Source of the DNA: Cysteiniphilum marinum
GTDB lineage: Bacteria > Pseudomonadota > Gammaproteobacteria > Francisellales > Francisellaceae
Reading direction: 5' to 3'
NCBI RefSeq assembly: GCF_014857925.1
Contig: NZ_JACYVZ010000002.1
Coordinates: forward strand, 1 to 64,000
DNA length: 64,000 nt
Numbering within the stretch: the stretch's first letter is position 1; the number at the start of each line of letters is the position of its first letter. The position numbers were made by a program, and so were the translations under genes. The notes below the pieces were generated by a model. That model saw only the letters and a list, made by a program, of their open reading frames with translations. It did no database searches and was not told the origin of the DNA. Positions 9,161 to 18,502 of the stretch are shown here, one piece after another.

Positions 9161-10453
9161 TTAGTCGACTACAGCTTCTTTTTGTAGAAACTCTGCAAAC
9201 AAAGCTATCGTTTTATCAATATCTTGATCACTATGCGCAATTGACATAAAGCCCGCTTCAAATGCGGATGGCGCGAAATAAACACCATGCTCAAGCATAA
9301 AATGGAAAAAACGATTAAAGCGTGCTAAATCACACGCCTTAACATCATCAAAACTTAGAATATCTTGTGCATCAGTGAAAAACACGCCAAACATGCTACC
9401 CAAGGATTTTGCTAAAAATGGAAAGTCTTGTGCTTGAGCTGCTTGATTTAGCCCATCAACAAGCCTTTGTGTTTTGGTTGTTAATGCTTCATAAAATCCC
9501 TCTTGAGAGATCTTATCTAATGTGACCAATCCTGCGATCATTGCCACAGGATTGCCTGATAATGTCCCTGCTTGATAAACACCACCTAATGGTGCGATAA
9601 GCTCCATAATTGCTCTTTTGCCACCAAAGGCACCCACAGGCATGCCGCCACCAATCACTTTACCGAATGTTGTTAAATCAGGGGTGATTTGATATAAACC
9701 TTGCGCGCCCTTAAGACCAACCCGAAATCCCGTCATCACTTCATCAAAGATAAGTAAAGCCCCATGCTCATCACATAATTGACGTAAGCCTTGTAAGAAT
9801 GATTTTGTAGGTTCAATCAAGTTCATATTGCCAGCAATCGGTTCTAAAATAATACAAGCAACTTGCTCGGGATATGTTTTAAATAAATTAGCAACACTCT
9901 CTAGATCATTAAATGATGGCGTTAGCGTGTCTTTGACTGTGTCTTTTGGCACACCTGGGGAATTTGGCACACCAAGCGTTAACGCACCAGATCCTGCCGC
10001 CACTAAAAACTGATCAGCGTGACCGTGATAGCATCCAGCGAATTTAATCACCTTGTCACGTTTGGTGTACCCTCGCGCTAAGCGCACAGCACTCATTGTT
10101 GCTTCAGTTCCTGAGCTAACAAATCGCACCATATCAATGCTATCAATCACATCACAAATCTTCTTGGCAAGTTTTACTTCAAGCTCGCATGGCGCACCAT
10201 AACTTAAGCCAAGTGCTGCCTGATCTTGCACTGCTTTAATCACATCATCATCAGCGTGCCCCAAGATCATCGGCCCCCAAGAGCCAACATAATCAATATA
10301 TTCATTGGCATCGACATCATAAACATAAGCACCCTTTGCCTTGGCAATAAACTTAGGCGTGCCACCAACACCTTTAAAAGCACGCACGGGTGAGTTAACA
10401 CCACCTGGAATATATTGCTTTGCTTCATTAAACAAATTTTCTGATTTTGTCAT
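9161..10453 (-). CDS. hemL: glutamate-1-semialdehyde 2,1-aminomutase
   Basis: This PLP enzyme converts glutamate-1-semialdehyde to 5-aminolevulinate, the C5-pathway precursor of haem. It has the N-terminal [16 protein letters not shown], a phosphate-binding [20 protein letters not shown] and the Schiff-base lysine in [18 protein letters not shown] (~residue 267). At 430 aa it is full length. The start is preceded by AGGAATAAGTAAG. It is a single gene flanked by gaps of ~190 and ~220 bp. Confidence 0.95.
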   Translation of the reverse strand: MTKSENLFNEAKQYIPGGVNSPVRAFKGVGGTPKFIAKAKGAYVYDVDANEYIDYVGSWGPMILGHADDDVIKAVQDQAALGLSYGAPCELEVKLAKKICDVIDSIDMVRFVSSGTEATMSAVRLARGYTKRDKVIKFAGCYHGHADQFLVAAGSGALTLGVPNSPGVPKDTVKDTLTPSFNDLESVANLFKTYPEQVACIILEPIAGNMNLIEPTKSFLQGLRQLCDEHGALLIFDEVMTGFRVGLKGAQGLYQITPDLTTFGKVIGGGMPVGAFGGKRAIMELIAPLGGVYQAGTLSGNPVAMIAGLVTLDKISQEGFYEALTTKTQRLVDGLNQAAQAQDFPFLAKSLGSMFGVFFTDAQDILSFDDVKACDLARFNRFFHFMLEHGVYFAPSAFEAGFMSIAHSDQDIDKTIALFAEFLQKEAVVD

Positions 10454-10582
10454 CTTACTTATTCCTATCTGTTTCTATTTCTTATTACTTACTGGAGTTA
10501 CGAACTTTTGCTATTTCAACACCGCACCTTGCAAGCTTAAGCACTGCTCTCACAAAGAGGTAAGTACAAAATCAACGCTGCC

Positions 10583-10634
10583 TAATTCCCTTCTTTTCAA
10601 GAGGGGTGGCAGCCGTAGGCTGACGGGGTGTTTG
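10583..10634. repeat. short palindromic intergenic repeat
   Basis: A ~50-bp intergenic sequence between gshB and hemL can fold as two small hairpins: CCCTTCTTTTCAAGAGGGG, then CAGCCGTAGGCTG. It resembles the widespread REP-type repeats and is probably a relative of the repeats at 12524, 13134, 13220 and 18337, though it lacks their CTCACCCGTGCA start. Confidence 0.45.
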
Positions 10635-10673
10635 TAAAATCATAGTTTTCCTAACGTGTGAAACTTTAGTTAT

Positions 10674-11630
10674 TTACCTTCGATTGATCACTCGATCTTC
10701 AACAACATCCATCAACATATCTGTCGCATTGACACCACTTTCATTAAAAATTTGTTGTGTCATCGTTGGGCTGGTTATATTAATCTCAGTCAAACAATTA
10801 CCAATAACATCAATGCCAGCAAATAACACACCACTTTGTTTAAGATCTCTGCCAACAATACTGGCTATCTCATACTCTTCAGCCGTAAGCTTCCTTACCA
10901 CCGTTGATGCGCCACGCGCTAAGTTGCCACGACTATCATCACCACTTGGAATACGTGCCACCAAATACTCTAATGGCTCACCATCTACGATTAAGATACG
11001 CTTATCGCCATCTTTAATCGCGGGTTGATATTGCTGCACCATAATAAATTGTGATTCATATTTTGTGATTGTCTCTAGAATGACATTTTTATTAGGATCG
11101 TTTGGTTGGATACGGAATATTGACTCGCCGCCCATGCCATCGAGTGGTTTGACCACCACATCCTGATAATCATCAATAAAACGCTTAATATGTTTAAATG
11201 AACGACCCACCATTGTTTTTGGTGCTAAATCAGGATAACGCGTAATTGAAAACTTCTCATTGGCATCCCTTAAGGTTTGCGGCTTATTGATAATTAACGC
11301 ACCCTGCTTTTCAGCCAACTCCAAAATATACGTCGCATAGACAAATTCCATATTAAACGGTGGGTCTTTACGCATAAAGATCACATCAAAATCACCTAGC
11401 TTTACTTTATTCATTGGGTTTAGGTGATACCACTTGTTATGCTCTTTACTTGCAGTAAGTGTTAGCTCATAGCCCTCACCATAAGCAATCCCTTCTTCAA
11501 CAAAAATATCCTCAAGCTCAAAAACGTACTGCTGCCAATCTTTCTTAGCAACCGATAACATCATCATATAAGCGGTGTCTTTTTTGATATTAAAAGTGTG
11601 TAATGGGTCAATAATAAAGGCGACTTTCAT
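10674..11630 (-). CDS. gshB: glutathione synthetase
   Basis: It joins gamma-glutamylcysteine and glycine with ATP to make glutathione. It starts MKVAFIIDPLHTFNIKKDT. MRKDPPFNMEFVYATYIL (~residue 85) is diagnostic, and the ATP-grasp domain shows VVKPLDGMGGESIFR and EINITSPTMTQQI near the C-terminus. The 318-aa length is typical. gshA is not in the window. Confidence 0.95.
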   Translation of the reverse strand: MKVAFIIDPLHTFNIKKDTAYMMMLSVAKKDWQQYVFELEDIFVEEGIAYGEGYELTLTASKEHNKWYHLNPMNKVKLGDFDVIFMRKDPPFNMEFVYATYILELAEKQGALIINKPQTLRDANEKFSITRYPDLAPKTMVGRSFKHIKRFIDDYQDVVVKPLDGMGGESIFRIQPNDPNKNVILETITKYESQFIMVQQYQPAIKDGDKRILIVDGEPLEYLVARIPSGDDSRGNLARGASTVVRKLTAEEYEIASIVGRDLKQSGVLFAGIDVIGNCLTEINITSPTMTQQIFNESGVNATDMLMDVVEDRVINRR

Positions 11631-11679
11631 ATGCTTCCTTAAGTCAACACGATAAACTTATGCTAATTCTAACATCATT

Positions 11680-11844
11680 GTACCGCTCGTAAATCATTTT
11701 GCGGTGTTTAATTTCAACGCATTTTGTAAAAATTTTAATAAGCTGAATTGCAGGTAATAGCTATGACTATTCTCAAAATTCAACTTATTAAAATTACATA
11801 AAAGGCAAAGGAAGAAATACTGTAAAATGGTTTATGATCGGTAC
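11680..11844. mobile_element. MITE-like long-hairpin element, copy 1
   Basis: A ~165-bp imperfect inverted repeat. The left arm starts GTACCGCTCGTAAATCATTT. The right arm, read on the other strand, starts GGTACCGATCATAAACCATT. The arms stay complementary to a centre near GCAGGTAATAG. Position by position it matches the element at 41919-42081, including the terminal TACC, the ATCATTTTGC block and the central AATTGCAGGTAATAGC. Its right end covers the last codons of the GNAT gene, so it may also serve as that gene's 3' hairpin. Confidence 0.65.
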
Positions 11845-12320
11845 CAATACTGATCATAGAACTGATTGTGCACTTTTATTGATTTTGGTTCTGTGCCATA
11901 AGTCTCAAAACCAAGCTGCTGGTATAATGCCAATGCCGCAGTATTTTCAGTCACGCAATGTAAATGTAGTTGCGTCACATAGTCAGCGGCATGTTTGATA
12001 ACTTGATGCATCAATTGCTTAGCAACGCCCTTACCACGAGAAGCTACTGACGTATACATACCCCAAATCATGCCTCGATGCGCAGTTTTAGTGCTCTTCA
12101 AAGATGAAAAGCCAACGCAACCAATAATCTTACCACCATCAAAAGCTGCAAAAATATCATTTTTCTCAAGCATCTCTTTGAAATATTCATCATTACAAAG
12201 CAAGGTCTCCTCATAGGATGAACCAAAGCTCTGAGGTGAATCTTTTAGCGCTTGTAAGCGTATTGCTTTCCAAATTTGCCAATCGGCAGATGTAAGCAGT
12301 CTCATACAAATATTAGCCAC
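11832..12320 (-). CDS. GNAT-family N-acetyltransferase
   Basis: This is an acetyl-CoA-dependent N-acetyltransferase of unknown substrate. Hallmarks of the fold are the central strand GMIWGMYTSVASRGKGVAKQ, whose R-GKGVA loop binds the acetyl-CoA pyrophosphate, followed by LHLHCVTENTAALALYQQLG and FETYG. The 162-aa length is typical. The frame begins with GTG at 12320, 8 bases after GGAG; an ATG five codons later is an alternative. The last residues (YRS) are encoded by the end of a MITE-like hairpin, so the C-terminus may have been changed by that insertion. Confidence 0.8.
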   Translation of the reverse strand: MANICMRLLTSADWQIWKAIRLQALKDSPQSFGSSYEETLLCNDEYFKEMLEKNDIFAAFDGGKIIGCVGFSSLKSTKTAHRGMIWGMYTSVASRGKGVAKQLMHQVIKHAADYVTQLHLHCVTENTAALALYQQLGFETYGTEPKSIKVHNQFYDQYWYRS

Positions 12321-12385
12321 TAATTAAACTCCATTATTAAGTAAATTATTGCAAGACATTACCCTCGCCCCGGTGCCATATAACC

Positions 12386-12504
12386 GTAGGGGCGTATTGC
12401 ATACGTCCGGTATTATACATACGTATTAAGCGTAGGGGCGTATCGCATACGTCCGGTGTTATACATACGCATTAAATGTAGGGTGTATTGCATACGCCCT
12501 ACAT
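12386..12504. repeat. 46-bp tandem repeat, 2.5 copies
   Basis: Two full and one partial copy of a 46-bp unit begin at 12386, 12432 and 12478. Each starts GTAGGGGCGTAT or a close variant, contains a short palindrome (CGTATTGCATACG), and ends in ATACATACG(C/T)ATTAA. The unit's head resembles lone sequences at 30119 and 33354. The remainder of the 12321-12728 gap holds only this array and the repeat at 12524; no gene is supported. Confidence 0.8.
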
Positions 12505-12523
12505 TTAAAATAGCTATTAAAAT

Positions 12524-12576
12524 CACCCCTCACCCGTGCAACCTAAGTTGCACGACCTCTCCCGCAAGGGGAGAGT
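12524..12576. repeat. two-hairpin REP-like repeat, copy A
   Basis: After CCCTCACCC come two perfect hairpins: GTGCAACCTAAGTTGCAC (12535-12552) and CTCTCCCGCAAGGGGAGAG (12557-12575). The same architecture recurs at 13134-13188, and in mutated form at 18337-18390 and 13220-13270. It sits downstream of erpA and may stabilise or end transcripts. Confidence 0.8.
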
Positions 12577-12728
12577 TGACAAATGGTGCAACTTGTTTAT
12601 ATATACCGCTCAACGACGACTCTTTGGTAATAATAGATATTCAGGCTCAGCTCAAAAATCCGAATACATCCGATAATATCTTCGTCATTACTTATATTCC
12701 ATATTGAATGATATTAAGATAAAGAAAT

Positions 12729-13073
12729 CTAAACAGAAAAAGAAGAGCCACAACCACAGGTGGTTTTAGCATTTGGGTTACGAATAATAAAGTGAGCACC
12801 TTCGACATCTTCTTTATAGTCGATATCAGCACCGACAAGATACTGGAAACTCATCGCATCTACCAATAAATAAACACCATGATTTTCAAAGATCATATCA
12901 TCTTCTTTTTGCGCTTCATCGAAGGTAAAGCCATATTGAAAACCCGAACAACCACCACCGGTGATATATACTCGTAGCTTCAAATCATTGTTGTCTTCTT
13001 CTGAGATTAGCTCTTTTACTTTCAAAGCAGCTGCATCAGTAAAATTAAGCGGTTGTGCCTGTTGGACGCTCAT
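12729..13073 (-). CDS. erpA: iron-sulfur cluster insertion protein, A-type carrier
   Basis: An A-type carrier that passes Fe-S clusters to apoproteins. The three conserved cysteines are present: [11 protein letters not shown] (~residue 42) and the C-terminal [21 protein letters not shown] begins the fold and [16 protein letters not shown] precedes the last block. The 114-aa length and the C-terminal sequence favour ErpA over IscA. It is a lone gene, with no isc or suf genes nearby, and is flanked on both sides by REP-like repeats. Confidence 0.88.
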   Translation of the reverse strand: MSVQQAQPLNFTDAAALKVKELISEEDNNDLKLRVYITGGGCSGFQYGFTFDEAQKEDDMIFENHGVYLLVDAMSFQYLVGADIDYKEDVEGAHFIIRNPNAKTTCGCGSSFSV

Positions 13074-13133
13074 TTTGCTTTCTTTTGCTCCCTTATTTTA
13101 CTTGTTATTAAAAAATTCAGTTGCGTTTAAACT

Positions 13134-13188
13134 ACCCCCCTCACCCGTGCAGTCTAAGCTGCACGACCTCTCCCGCAAGGGGAGAGGT
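13134..13188. repeat. two-hairpin REP-like repeat, copy B
   Basis: The same plan as copy A: CCCCTCACCC, then GTGCAGTCTAAGCTGCAC, then CCTCTCCCGCAAGGGGAGAGG. The first stem shows compensating changes relative to copy A (AACC..GGTT-like to AGTC..GCT), which suggests selection for the hairpin. It lies between pnp and erpA. Confidence 0.8.
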
Positions 13189-13219
13189 AATAAAGGGAAT
13201 ACAAGTTAAATCTCAATCA

Positions 13220-13270
13220 TCCCTCACCATACAGCTTATACTACGCAAGCTATCCCACAGTGGGAGATAA
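13220..13270. repeat. degenerate REP-like repeat, copy C
   Basis: CCCTCACCATACAGCTTATA, then TATCCCACAGTGGGAGATA. It keeps the leading CCCTCACC and a final hairpin with a shorter stem. It directly follows copy B. A further imperfect 11-bp inverted repeat (AATGGGAAATG / CATTTTCCATT) at about 13270-13296 ends just past the pnp stop. Confidence 0.5.
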
Positions 13271-13303
13271 TGGGAAATGCAACTCATTTTCCATTATTAC
13301 TAG

Positions 13304-15379
13304 CTATTGAACTGGCACAAGCTTAATTTTGCCCATGCGATCAATATTTTGCACCATAACATTCATGCTTTTGCCTTCTGCCATCGTATTTGGATTAACG
13401 CCAATGCTCTCAAGCTCAGCAAATGGCAATAGACCATCTTTACCAGGTAGAATATTAATAAACGCACCAAAATCTAGGACTTTAACGACTTTACCGCTAT
13501 AGGTTTGACCAATTTCAGCACTGGCTGTTAATGCTAACACTTCTTCAATGGCAGCATTTAATGCATTACGACTCTTGGCAAAAATTTTCACCTCACCATT
13601 ATCAGAGGTGTCGATGGATGCACCTGTTTTCTCAGTAATACCTTTAACCGTCGCACCACCCTTACCAATCACGTCACGAATTTTGCTTGGATCAATTGTA
13701 ATGACTTCAACTTGTGGTGCATTATCAGAGGTTTCTGTTTTATATTCAGAAATAACCTCATTCATAATGCCCAAAATATGTAAACGACCTTCGCGGGCTT
13801 GCTCAAGGGCTGCATGCATGATCTCACGCGTAATACCCTTGATCTTGATATCCATCTGCAAAGCTGTTACACCATAGCGTGTACCTGCGACTTTAAAGTC
13901 CATATCACCTAGGTGATCCTCGTCACCCAAGATATCTGATAATACAGCGTATTTATCACCATCTTTAATCAATCCCATTGCAATACCTGCAACAGGTGCG
14001 GCTAATGGCACACCGGCATCCATCATTGACAGTGATGAACCACAAACCGTTGCCATTGAACTTGAACCATTTGATTCCGTAATTTCAGAAACCACACGGA
14101 TAACATAAGGATAAGCATCTTCATTTGGGAATACTGCTTGTGTTGCACGTTTCGCCAAATTAGCATGACCAATTTCACGGCGCTTAGGAGTGCCAATCAT
14201 CCCCGTTTCACCAACTGAATATGGCGGGAAATTATAATGCAACATATAGCGGTTTTTCTTATCGCCACCTAAAGTCTCAACTAACTGTGCATCACGATCA
14301 TTGCCCAAAGTTGTCACCACTAAGGCTTGAGTTTCACCACGCGTGAACAACGCTGAGCCATGTGCTTTAGGTAAAACACCCGTACGCACATTAATTGGAC
14401 GCACTGTACGTGTATCGCGACCATCGATACGTGGCAAGCCACTTAAAATATTTTTACGAACGACTTCTTTTTCGATGTCGTGGAAAATTGTTTTAATCTC
14501 TTCTACAGAAACTTCTTCTAACTCAGTTTCATCTGCAATAATAGCTTCAACTACTGTTTTACGTAATTGGTTGATTGCTTCAACACGCTTTTGTTTTTCA
14601 GTTTCTTGATAAACTGCTTTAATCTCACTGTAAAAACGTGATTTAATTTGTTCTTTTAATGCTTTATTTTCCGCTTGTGGCATAAATTCCCAACGCGGCT
14701 TAGCGGCATATTTCGCTAAGTGATTAATCGCTTCAATGATCACCTGCATTTCTTTGTGACCATATAAAACAGCGCCAAGCATGACATCTTCTGGCAAGCT
14801 TTTTGCTTCTGACTCAACCATCAACACGGCATCTTTCGTACCGGCGACAACTAAATCCAACTCTGAAATATCTAGTTTGGCAAATGATGGGTTTAAAACA
14901 TATTGCCCATCAATGAAGCCGACACGCACACCAGCAACAGGACCCTCAAATGGCACCCCAGATAATACCAACGAAGCCGAAGCACCGATCAGCGCTGGAA
15001 TATCCGGTGGCACCTCAGGATCATACGATAATACGGTTGCTACAACTTGAACTTCATTATAAAAACCCTCTGGAAACAACGGACGCAATGGACGGTCAAT
15101 CAAACGAGCCGTTAAGGTCTCGTTTTCACTTGGTCGCCCTTCACGACGTGGAAACCCGCCTGGAATTTTACCTGCTGCGTATGCTTTTTCTTGGTAGTTG
15201 ACTGTCAATGGGAAGAAATCTATACCTTCTTTAGCCTCTTTTCGCGCTGCAGTCGTTACCAATACAACGGTGTCGCCCATAGTAACCAAAACCGAACCAG
15301 CCGCCTGACGCGCCATTGATCCAGTTTCTAACGTTACTTGATGTTGTCCTAACTGAAAGACTTCTTTAAATATTTTCAC
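13304..15379 (-). CDS. pnp: polynucleotide phosphorylase
   Basis: This 3'-to-5' phosphorolytic exoribonuclease of the RNA degradosome has two RNase PH domains (residues ~1-220 and ~310-540). The active second domain shows [16 protein letters not shown] and [21 protein letters not shown] domain ([17 protein letters not shown]) and an S1 domain ([23 protein letters not shown]) follow. The length of 691 aa is typical. It lies 47 bp downstream of rpsO, the conserved rpsO-pnp pair. The stop codon is TAG, which shows that UAG is a normal stop in this genome. Confidence 0.96.
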   Translation of the reverse strand: MKIFKEVFQLGQHQVTLETGSMARQAAGSVLVTMGDTVVLVTTAARKEAKEGIDFFPLTVNYQEKAYAAGKIPGGFPRREGRPSENETLTARLIDRPLRPLFPEGFYNEVQVVATVLSYDPEVPPDIPALIGASASLVLSGVPFEGPVAGVRVGFIDGQYVLNPSFAKLDISELDLVVAGTKDAVLMVESEAKSLPEDVMLGAVLYGHKEMQVIIEAINHLAKYAAKPRWEFMPQAENKALKEQIKSRFYSEIKAVYQETEKQKRVEAINQLRKTVVEAIIADETELEEVSVEEIKTIFHDIEKEVVRKNILSGLPRIDGRDTRTVRPINVRTGVLPKAHGSALFTRGETQALVVTTLGNDRDAQLVETLGGDKKNRYMLHYNFPPYSVGETGMIGTPKRREIGHANLAKRATQAVFPNEDAYPYVIRVVSEITESNGSSSMATVCGSSLSMMDAGVPLAAPVAGIAMGLIKDGDKYAVLSDILGDEDHLGDMDFKVAGTRYGVTALQMDIKIKGITREIMHAALEQAREGRLHILGIMNEVISEYKTETSDNAPQVEVITIDPSKIRDVIGKGGATVKGITEKTGASIDTSDNGEVKIFAKSRNALNAAIEEVLALTASAEIGQTYSGKVVKVLDFGAFINILPGKDGLLPFAELESIGVNPNTMAEGKSMNVMVQNIDRMGKIKLVPVQ

Positions 15380-15426
15380 GTGTGTACCTTATTATCATTG
15401 TTTTGCGGTGTGTCGTATCTTTGATC

Positions 15427-15693
15427 TTATCTACGTAAACCTAAACGCCCGATCAATGCGCGATAGCGCTCGATATCTTTGCTCTTCAAATAGTCAAGAA
15501 GCTTACGACGCTGACTGACTAAACGCAACAAACCACGTCTTGAGTGGAAATCTTGTTTATGTGATGCAAAATGCCCTTGCAACCCGGTAATGCGAGCTGT
15601 CAATAATGCAACTTGTACTTCTGGTGAGCCCGTATCGCCTTCTGAACGTTGATATTCAGAAACGATCGATTGTTTTTGCTCGGTGCTTAACAT
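15427..15693 (-). CDS. rpsO: 30S ribosomal protein S15
   Basis: This small-subunit protein binds the central domain of 16S rRNA. The 88 residues match the family throughout, with [45 protein letters not shown] and the [13 protein letters not shown] end. It is first in the rpsO-pnp operon, with a 140-bp leader upstream where S15 autoregulation would act; I do not see a clear pseudoknot. Confidence 0.97.
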   Translation of the reverse strand: MLSTEQKQSIVSEYQRSEGDTGSPEVQVALLTARITGLQGHFASHKQDFHSRRGLLRLVSQRRKLLDYLKSKDIERYRALIGRLGLRR

Positions 15694-15834
15694 AGTGTTT
15701 TCTCCTAAGATTTATTTCTTTTGTTAAACTTCCCATGTGACATTTCATATATTTAACCATAAAAAATATCGTGACAGTTTAGCAACGGTCGCATGATACA
15801 TGCTTTTGAGAGAAACAACAAGCAAAGCCAAAGC

Positions 15835-16488
15835 TTATTTTTGCGCTACTGAGTACTTTTGCTGATAGCTTTTCATACGCTCAATCAACTCATGCTCAAT
15901 CTGCCCTTTTTCTTTAAGATAGTCAATTAAGTCATTTAAATTGCCAATCGCATAGACAGGGAATTGATAAGCCGTCTCAACCATTTTAACGGCTGATATG
16001 TCCTCGTTAGGAGCAACCTCTTGACGATCCAACGCAACGCAAACGCCTTCAATGGTTCCGCCATGACTTTTAATGATCTCAATGGCTTCTTTAATCGCCG
16101 TGCCTGCAGTAATCACATCATCAATAATTAATACTTTTTTGTCCTTGATATCAGCACCAACAAGCATACCACCTTCGCCATGATCTTTCTGCTCTTTACG
16201 GTTGTAACAAAAACCAACATTTTCACCATAACGACTATATAAAATAGAGGCAACAAGTGCCGCCAAAGAGATACCCTTATAAGCAGGACCAAACAACACA
16301 TCAAATTGCGCCTTGCTCTCTATTAATTTAGCCGCGTAACACTCTGCTAATTGATGCAAGGTCTTGCCATGATTAAACAGCCCTGCATTAAAGAAATAGG
16401 GGCTAATACGCCCTGATTTTAATGTAAACTCACCAAACTTAAGTGCCGATGCCTCAATGGCAACATCAAAAAAATTATAGTTATTCAT
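15835..16488 (-). CDS. pyrE: orotate phosphoribosyltransferase
   Basis: It makes orotidine monophosphate from orotate and PRPP in pyrimidine synthesis. It shows FTLKSGRISPYFFNAGLF (~residue 21), FGPAYKGISLAALVA, NRKEQKDHGEGG and the PRPP loop VLIIDDVITAGTAIKEA. The length is 217 aa. pyrC lies 400 bp upstream on the same strand, so two pyrimidine genes are close but not tightly linked. Confidence 0.95.
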   Translation of the reverse strand: MNNYNFFDVAIEASALKFGEFTLKSGRISPYFFNAGLFNHGKTLHQLAECYAAKLIESKAQFDVLFGPAYKGISLAALVASILYSRYGENVGFCYNRKEQKDHGEGGMLVGADIKDKKVLIIDDVITAGTAIKEAIEIIKSHGGTIEGVCVALDRQEVAPNEDISAVKMVETAYQFPVYAIGNLNDLIDYLKEKGQIEHELIERMKSYQQKYSVAQK

Positions 16489-16696
16489 ACTTACTTATTC
16501 ACTTACCTCATCATAGAGTATGGCTAATATATATTAGTTTTATGCCACTCGTAACTGATTTTGCTTAATTGCTTAAAATAACCCTTACCAAGATGTATCA
16601 AGATTAATACATTAGGTTACACCTTTGAAACTGCATCCAATAATACCAGAACATATAATACACTCATACCAAACAAATAACAGCCTAAAGAAACTT

Positions 16697-16774
16697 ATGA
16701 TTTTTTATATGATGCACTGGTTAGCAAATGATGAAGCACGAAAATATGCCAATACACAAACTAATAATAAGTAA
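16697..16774 (+). CDS. possible 25-aa small protein
   Basis: A tiny frame with the residues IFYMMHWLANDEARKYA and a polar Asn/Thr tail. The ribosome-binding site is weak. It lies 10 bp before a second tiny frame with a similar start (FY, Met, then a short amphipathic segment and a Gln/Asn/Lys tail). Both lie in the 400-bp gap between pyrE and pyrC, opposite to them. This is only a candidate; nothing else in the gap looks coding. Confidence 0.25.
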   Translation: MIFYMMHWLANDEARKYANTQTNNK

Positions 16775-16783
16775 TAGGAGAGC

Positions 16784-16891
16784 ATGATGAATCACTATGG
16801 TTTTTACTGGATGACAGTTGAGAAACACCTTTTAGAAGCAAGTAATCAACAAAATAAAGCACAAAAGAATAGTCATAGAATTAAGGATTAA
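16784..16891 (+). CDS. possible 35-aa small protein
   Basis: A 36-codon frame starts ATGATG five bases after AGGAG, a good ribosome-binding site. It encodes HYGFYWMTVEKHLLEASNQQ followed by a Lys/Asn-rich tail. It ends exactly one base before the convergent pyrC stop codon. The strong ribosome-binding site and neat end favour a real small gene, but the family is unknown to me. Confidence 0.35.
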   Translation: MMNHYGFYWMTVEKHLLEASNQQNKAQKNSHRIKD

Positions 16892-18238
16892 TTAAAACCC
16901 TGCAAAATCTAGACTCACACCTAAATCATCTGCAACAATACGCCCATGATCATATTTCAAAACACCATTAATAAATGTTTTATTAATCGTTGATGAAAAA
17001 GTTAAGCCGCTAAACGGTGACCAACCACATTTTGATTTTGCCGCAACATCACTCATATGCTGTTGTGCATTAAGATCAACTAATACCAAATCAGCCCAAT
17101 ACCCTTCACGGATAAAGCCGCGCTCTTCAACCTGATAGATTATTGCTGGCGCATGTGAAGTTTTTTGAACAACTTTTTCCAATGAAAGAACACCTTGATG
17201 GTAATGTTCAAGCAATGACAATAACGCATGCTGTACCAATGGCAAACCAGAGGGTGCCTTGAAGTAACTTTGATGTTTTTCAGCCCACGTATGCGGTGCG
17301 TGATCCGTGGCAATGACATCTAATACATTATCATTAACAGCTTGCAATAACGCCAAACGATCTTCTTCTTCTTTGATTGCAGGATTACATTTAATTAAAG
17401 CGCCTCGTGTATGATAGTCCTTGCGTGAAAAGAATAAATGATGTGCACAAACCTCAGCAGTAATACGCTTGTCAGCAAGTGACATATTTTTGTTCTTAGC
17501 AAACAATTGCAACTCATCTTTAGTGGTAATATGCAGCACATTAAGCTTAGTATTAAACTTTTTAGCCAGACTAACTGCCAAGGTAGATGATTTAATACAA
17601 GCTTCTCTGCTTCTAATTAAAGGATGCAAATCAAACGGCACATCTTCACCATATTGCGCACGATATGCCGCTTCATTTTGCGCAATCATTGGTGTGTCTT
17701 CACAATGTGTGGCAATAAGAATCGGCGAATTAGCAAAGAAGCTTTCTAAGGTTTTAACATTATCAACCAACATATTACCGGTTGATGCACCCATAAAGAT
17801 TTTAACGCCACAGGCATCCCCTGGGCTTAAACGTTTAAGCTCATCAACATTATCATTCGTTGCCCCTAAGTAAAAAGCATAGTTAGCATGTGATTTGGTT
17901 GCGGCTAGTGCTTTTTTAGCATGAAGTCGCTCAATCGTCACCGTTGCAGGGTTACAATTAGGCATCTCCATATAGGAGGTAATACCTCCAGCAACTGCCG
18001 CTTTTGACTCACTCTCAATATCCGCCTTGTGTGTCAATCCAGGCTCACGAAAATGCACTTGATCATCGATCATGCCAGGCAACAAGTGTAACCCTTCAGC
18101 ATCGATTACTTTCACATCAGAGGTGGTAGAAATATCTTGAGCAATCTTGGCAATTCTACCGTCTTTTACTAATATATCAGCGACAAAAACTTTGCCCTCA
18201 TTGACAATCGTTGGTGACTTGATTAAATAATTTGACAT
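16892..18238 (-). CDS. pyrC: dihydroorotase
   Basis: It cyclises carbamoyl aspartate to dihydroorotate in pyrimidine synthesis (amidohydrolase superfamily, class I type, 448 aa). It shows GMIDDQVHFREPGLTHKADI (~residue 56), EMPNCNPATV, metal-ligand histidines in ATHCED and LHITT, and VIATDHAPHTWAEK. The usual first metal His of DxHxH reads Gln here (DDQVH), a variant I recall from other bacterial dihydroorotases of this type, so it is probably still active. pyrE follows after the 400-bp gap. Confidence 0.9.
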   Translation of the reverse strand: MSNYLIKSPTIVNEGKVFVADILVKDGRIAKIAQDISTTSDVKVIDAEGLHLLPGMIDDQVHFREPGLTHKADIESESKAAVAGGITSYMEMPNCNPATVTIERLHAKKALAATKSHANYAFYLGATNDNVDELKRLSPGDACGVKIFMGASTGNMLVDNVKTLESFFANSPILIATHCEDTPMIAQNEAAYRAQYGEDVPFDLHPLIRSREACIKSSTLAVSLAKKFNTKLNVLHITTKDELQLFAKNKNMSLADKRITAEVCAHHLFFSRKDYHTRGALIKCNPAIKEEEDRLALLQAVNDNVLDVIATDHAPHTWAEKHQSYFKAPSGLPLVQHALLSLLEHYHQGVLSLEKVVQKTSHAPAIIYQVEERGFIREGYWADLVLVDLNAQQHMSDVAAKSKCGWSPFSGLTFSSTINKTFINGVLKYDHGRIVADDLGVSLDFAGF

Positions 18239-18336
18239 TGCTTTATCATCCTTTTAGCTTACTTTGCAATGCCATCATTCTATATCAGCATACTTCACTT
18301 TTATAGTAATGAATCAAGAATAAGTTACGTTTTAAT

Positions 18337-18390
18337 TCCCCCTCACCCGTTCACTCTAAGCTGAACGACCTCTCCCACTAGAGGAAAGGT
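18337..18390. repeat. REP-like repeat, copy D
   Basis: CCCCCTCACCC, then GTTCACTCTAAGCTGAAC, then CCTCTCCCACTAGAGGAAAGG. It has the same plan as copies A and B, with compensating changes in the first stem (GTTCA/TGAAC instead of GTGCA/TGCAC) and a mutated second stem. It lies between the divergent genes pyrC and the ligase. Confidence 0.75.
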
Positions 18391-18502
18391 GTAGCTGATG
18401 CAACTTATTTTGATGGCAAAGCATGCACTAAAGATTCAATTGTTTTAAGTTACTCTTTACCCTAAAATATTATTTTATTGACAATAGGTAGTAAGAGCCA
18501 GT

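Noticed and set aside
12386-12504. A CRISPR array
   Set aside because: The 46-bp units are directly adjacent with no distinct spacers and only 2.5 copies; no cas genes are present.
12456-12707. An 83-codon plus-strand frame in the repeat-rich gap
   Set aside because: It runs through the tandem and REP-like repeats, with no domain and no ribosome-binding site.
16541-16600. A third copy of the MITE-like element
   Set aside because: Only a short stretch (CACTCGTAA, GATTTTGC) resembles the left arm; no matching right arm or centre.
18050-18080. Inactive dihydroorotase because the first metal His is Gln
   Set aside because: The DDQVHFREPG form is, as I recall, common in a whole group of bacterial dihydroorotases, and all other metal ligands are present.
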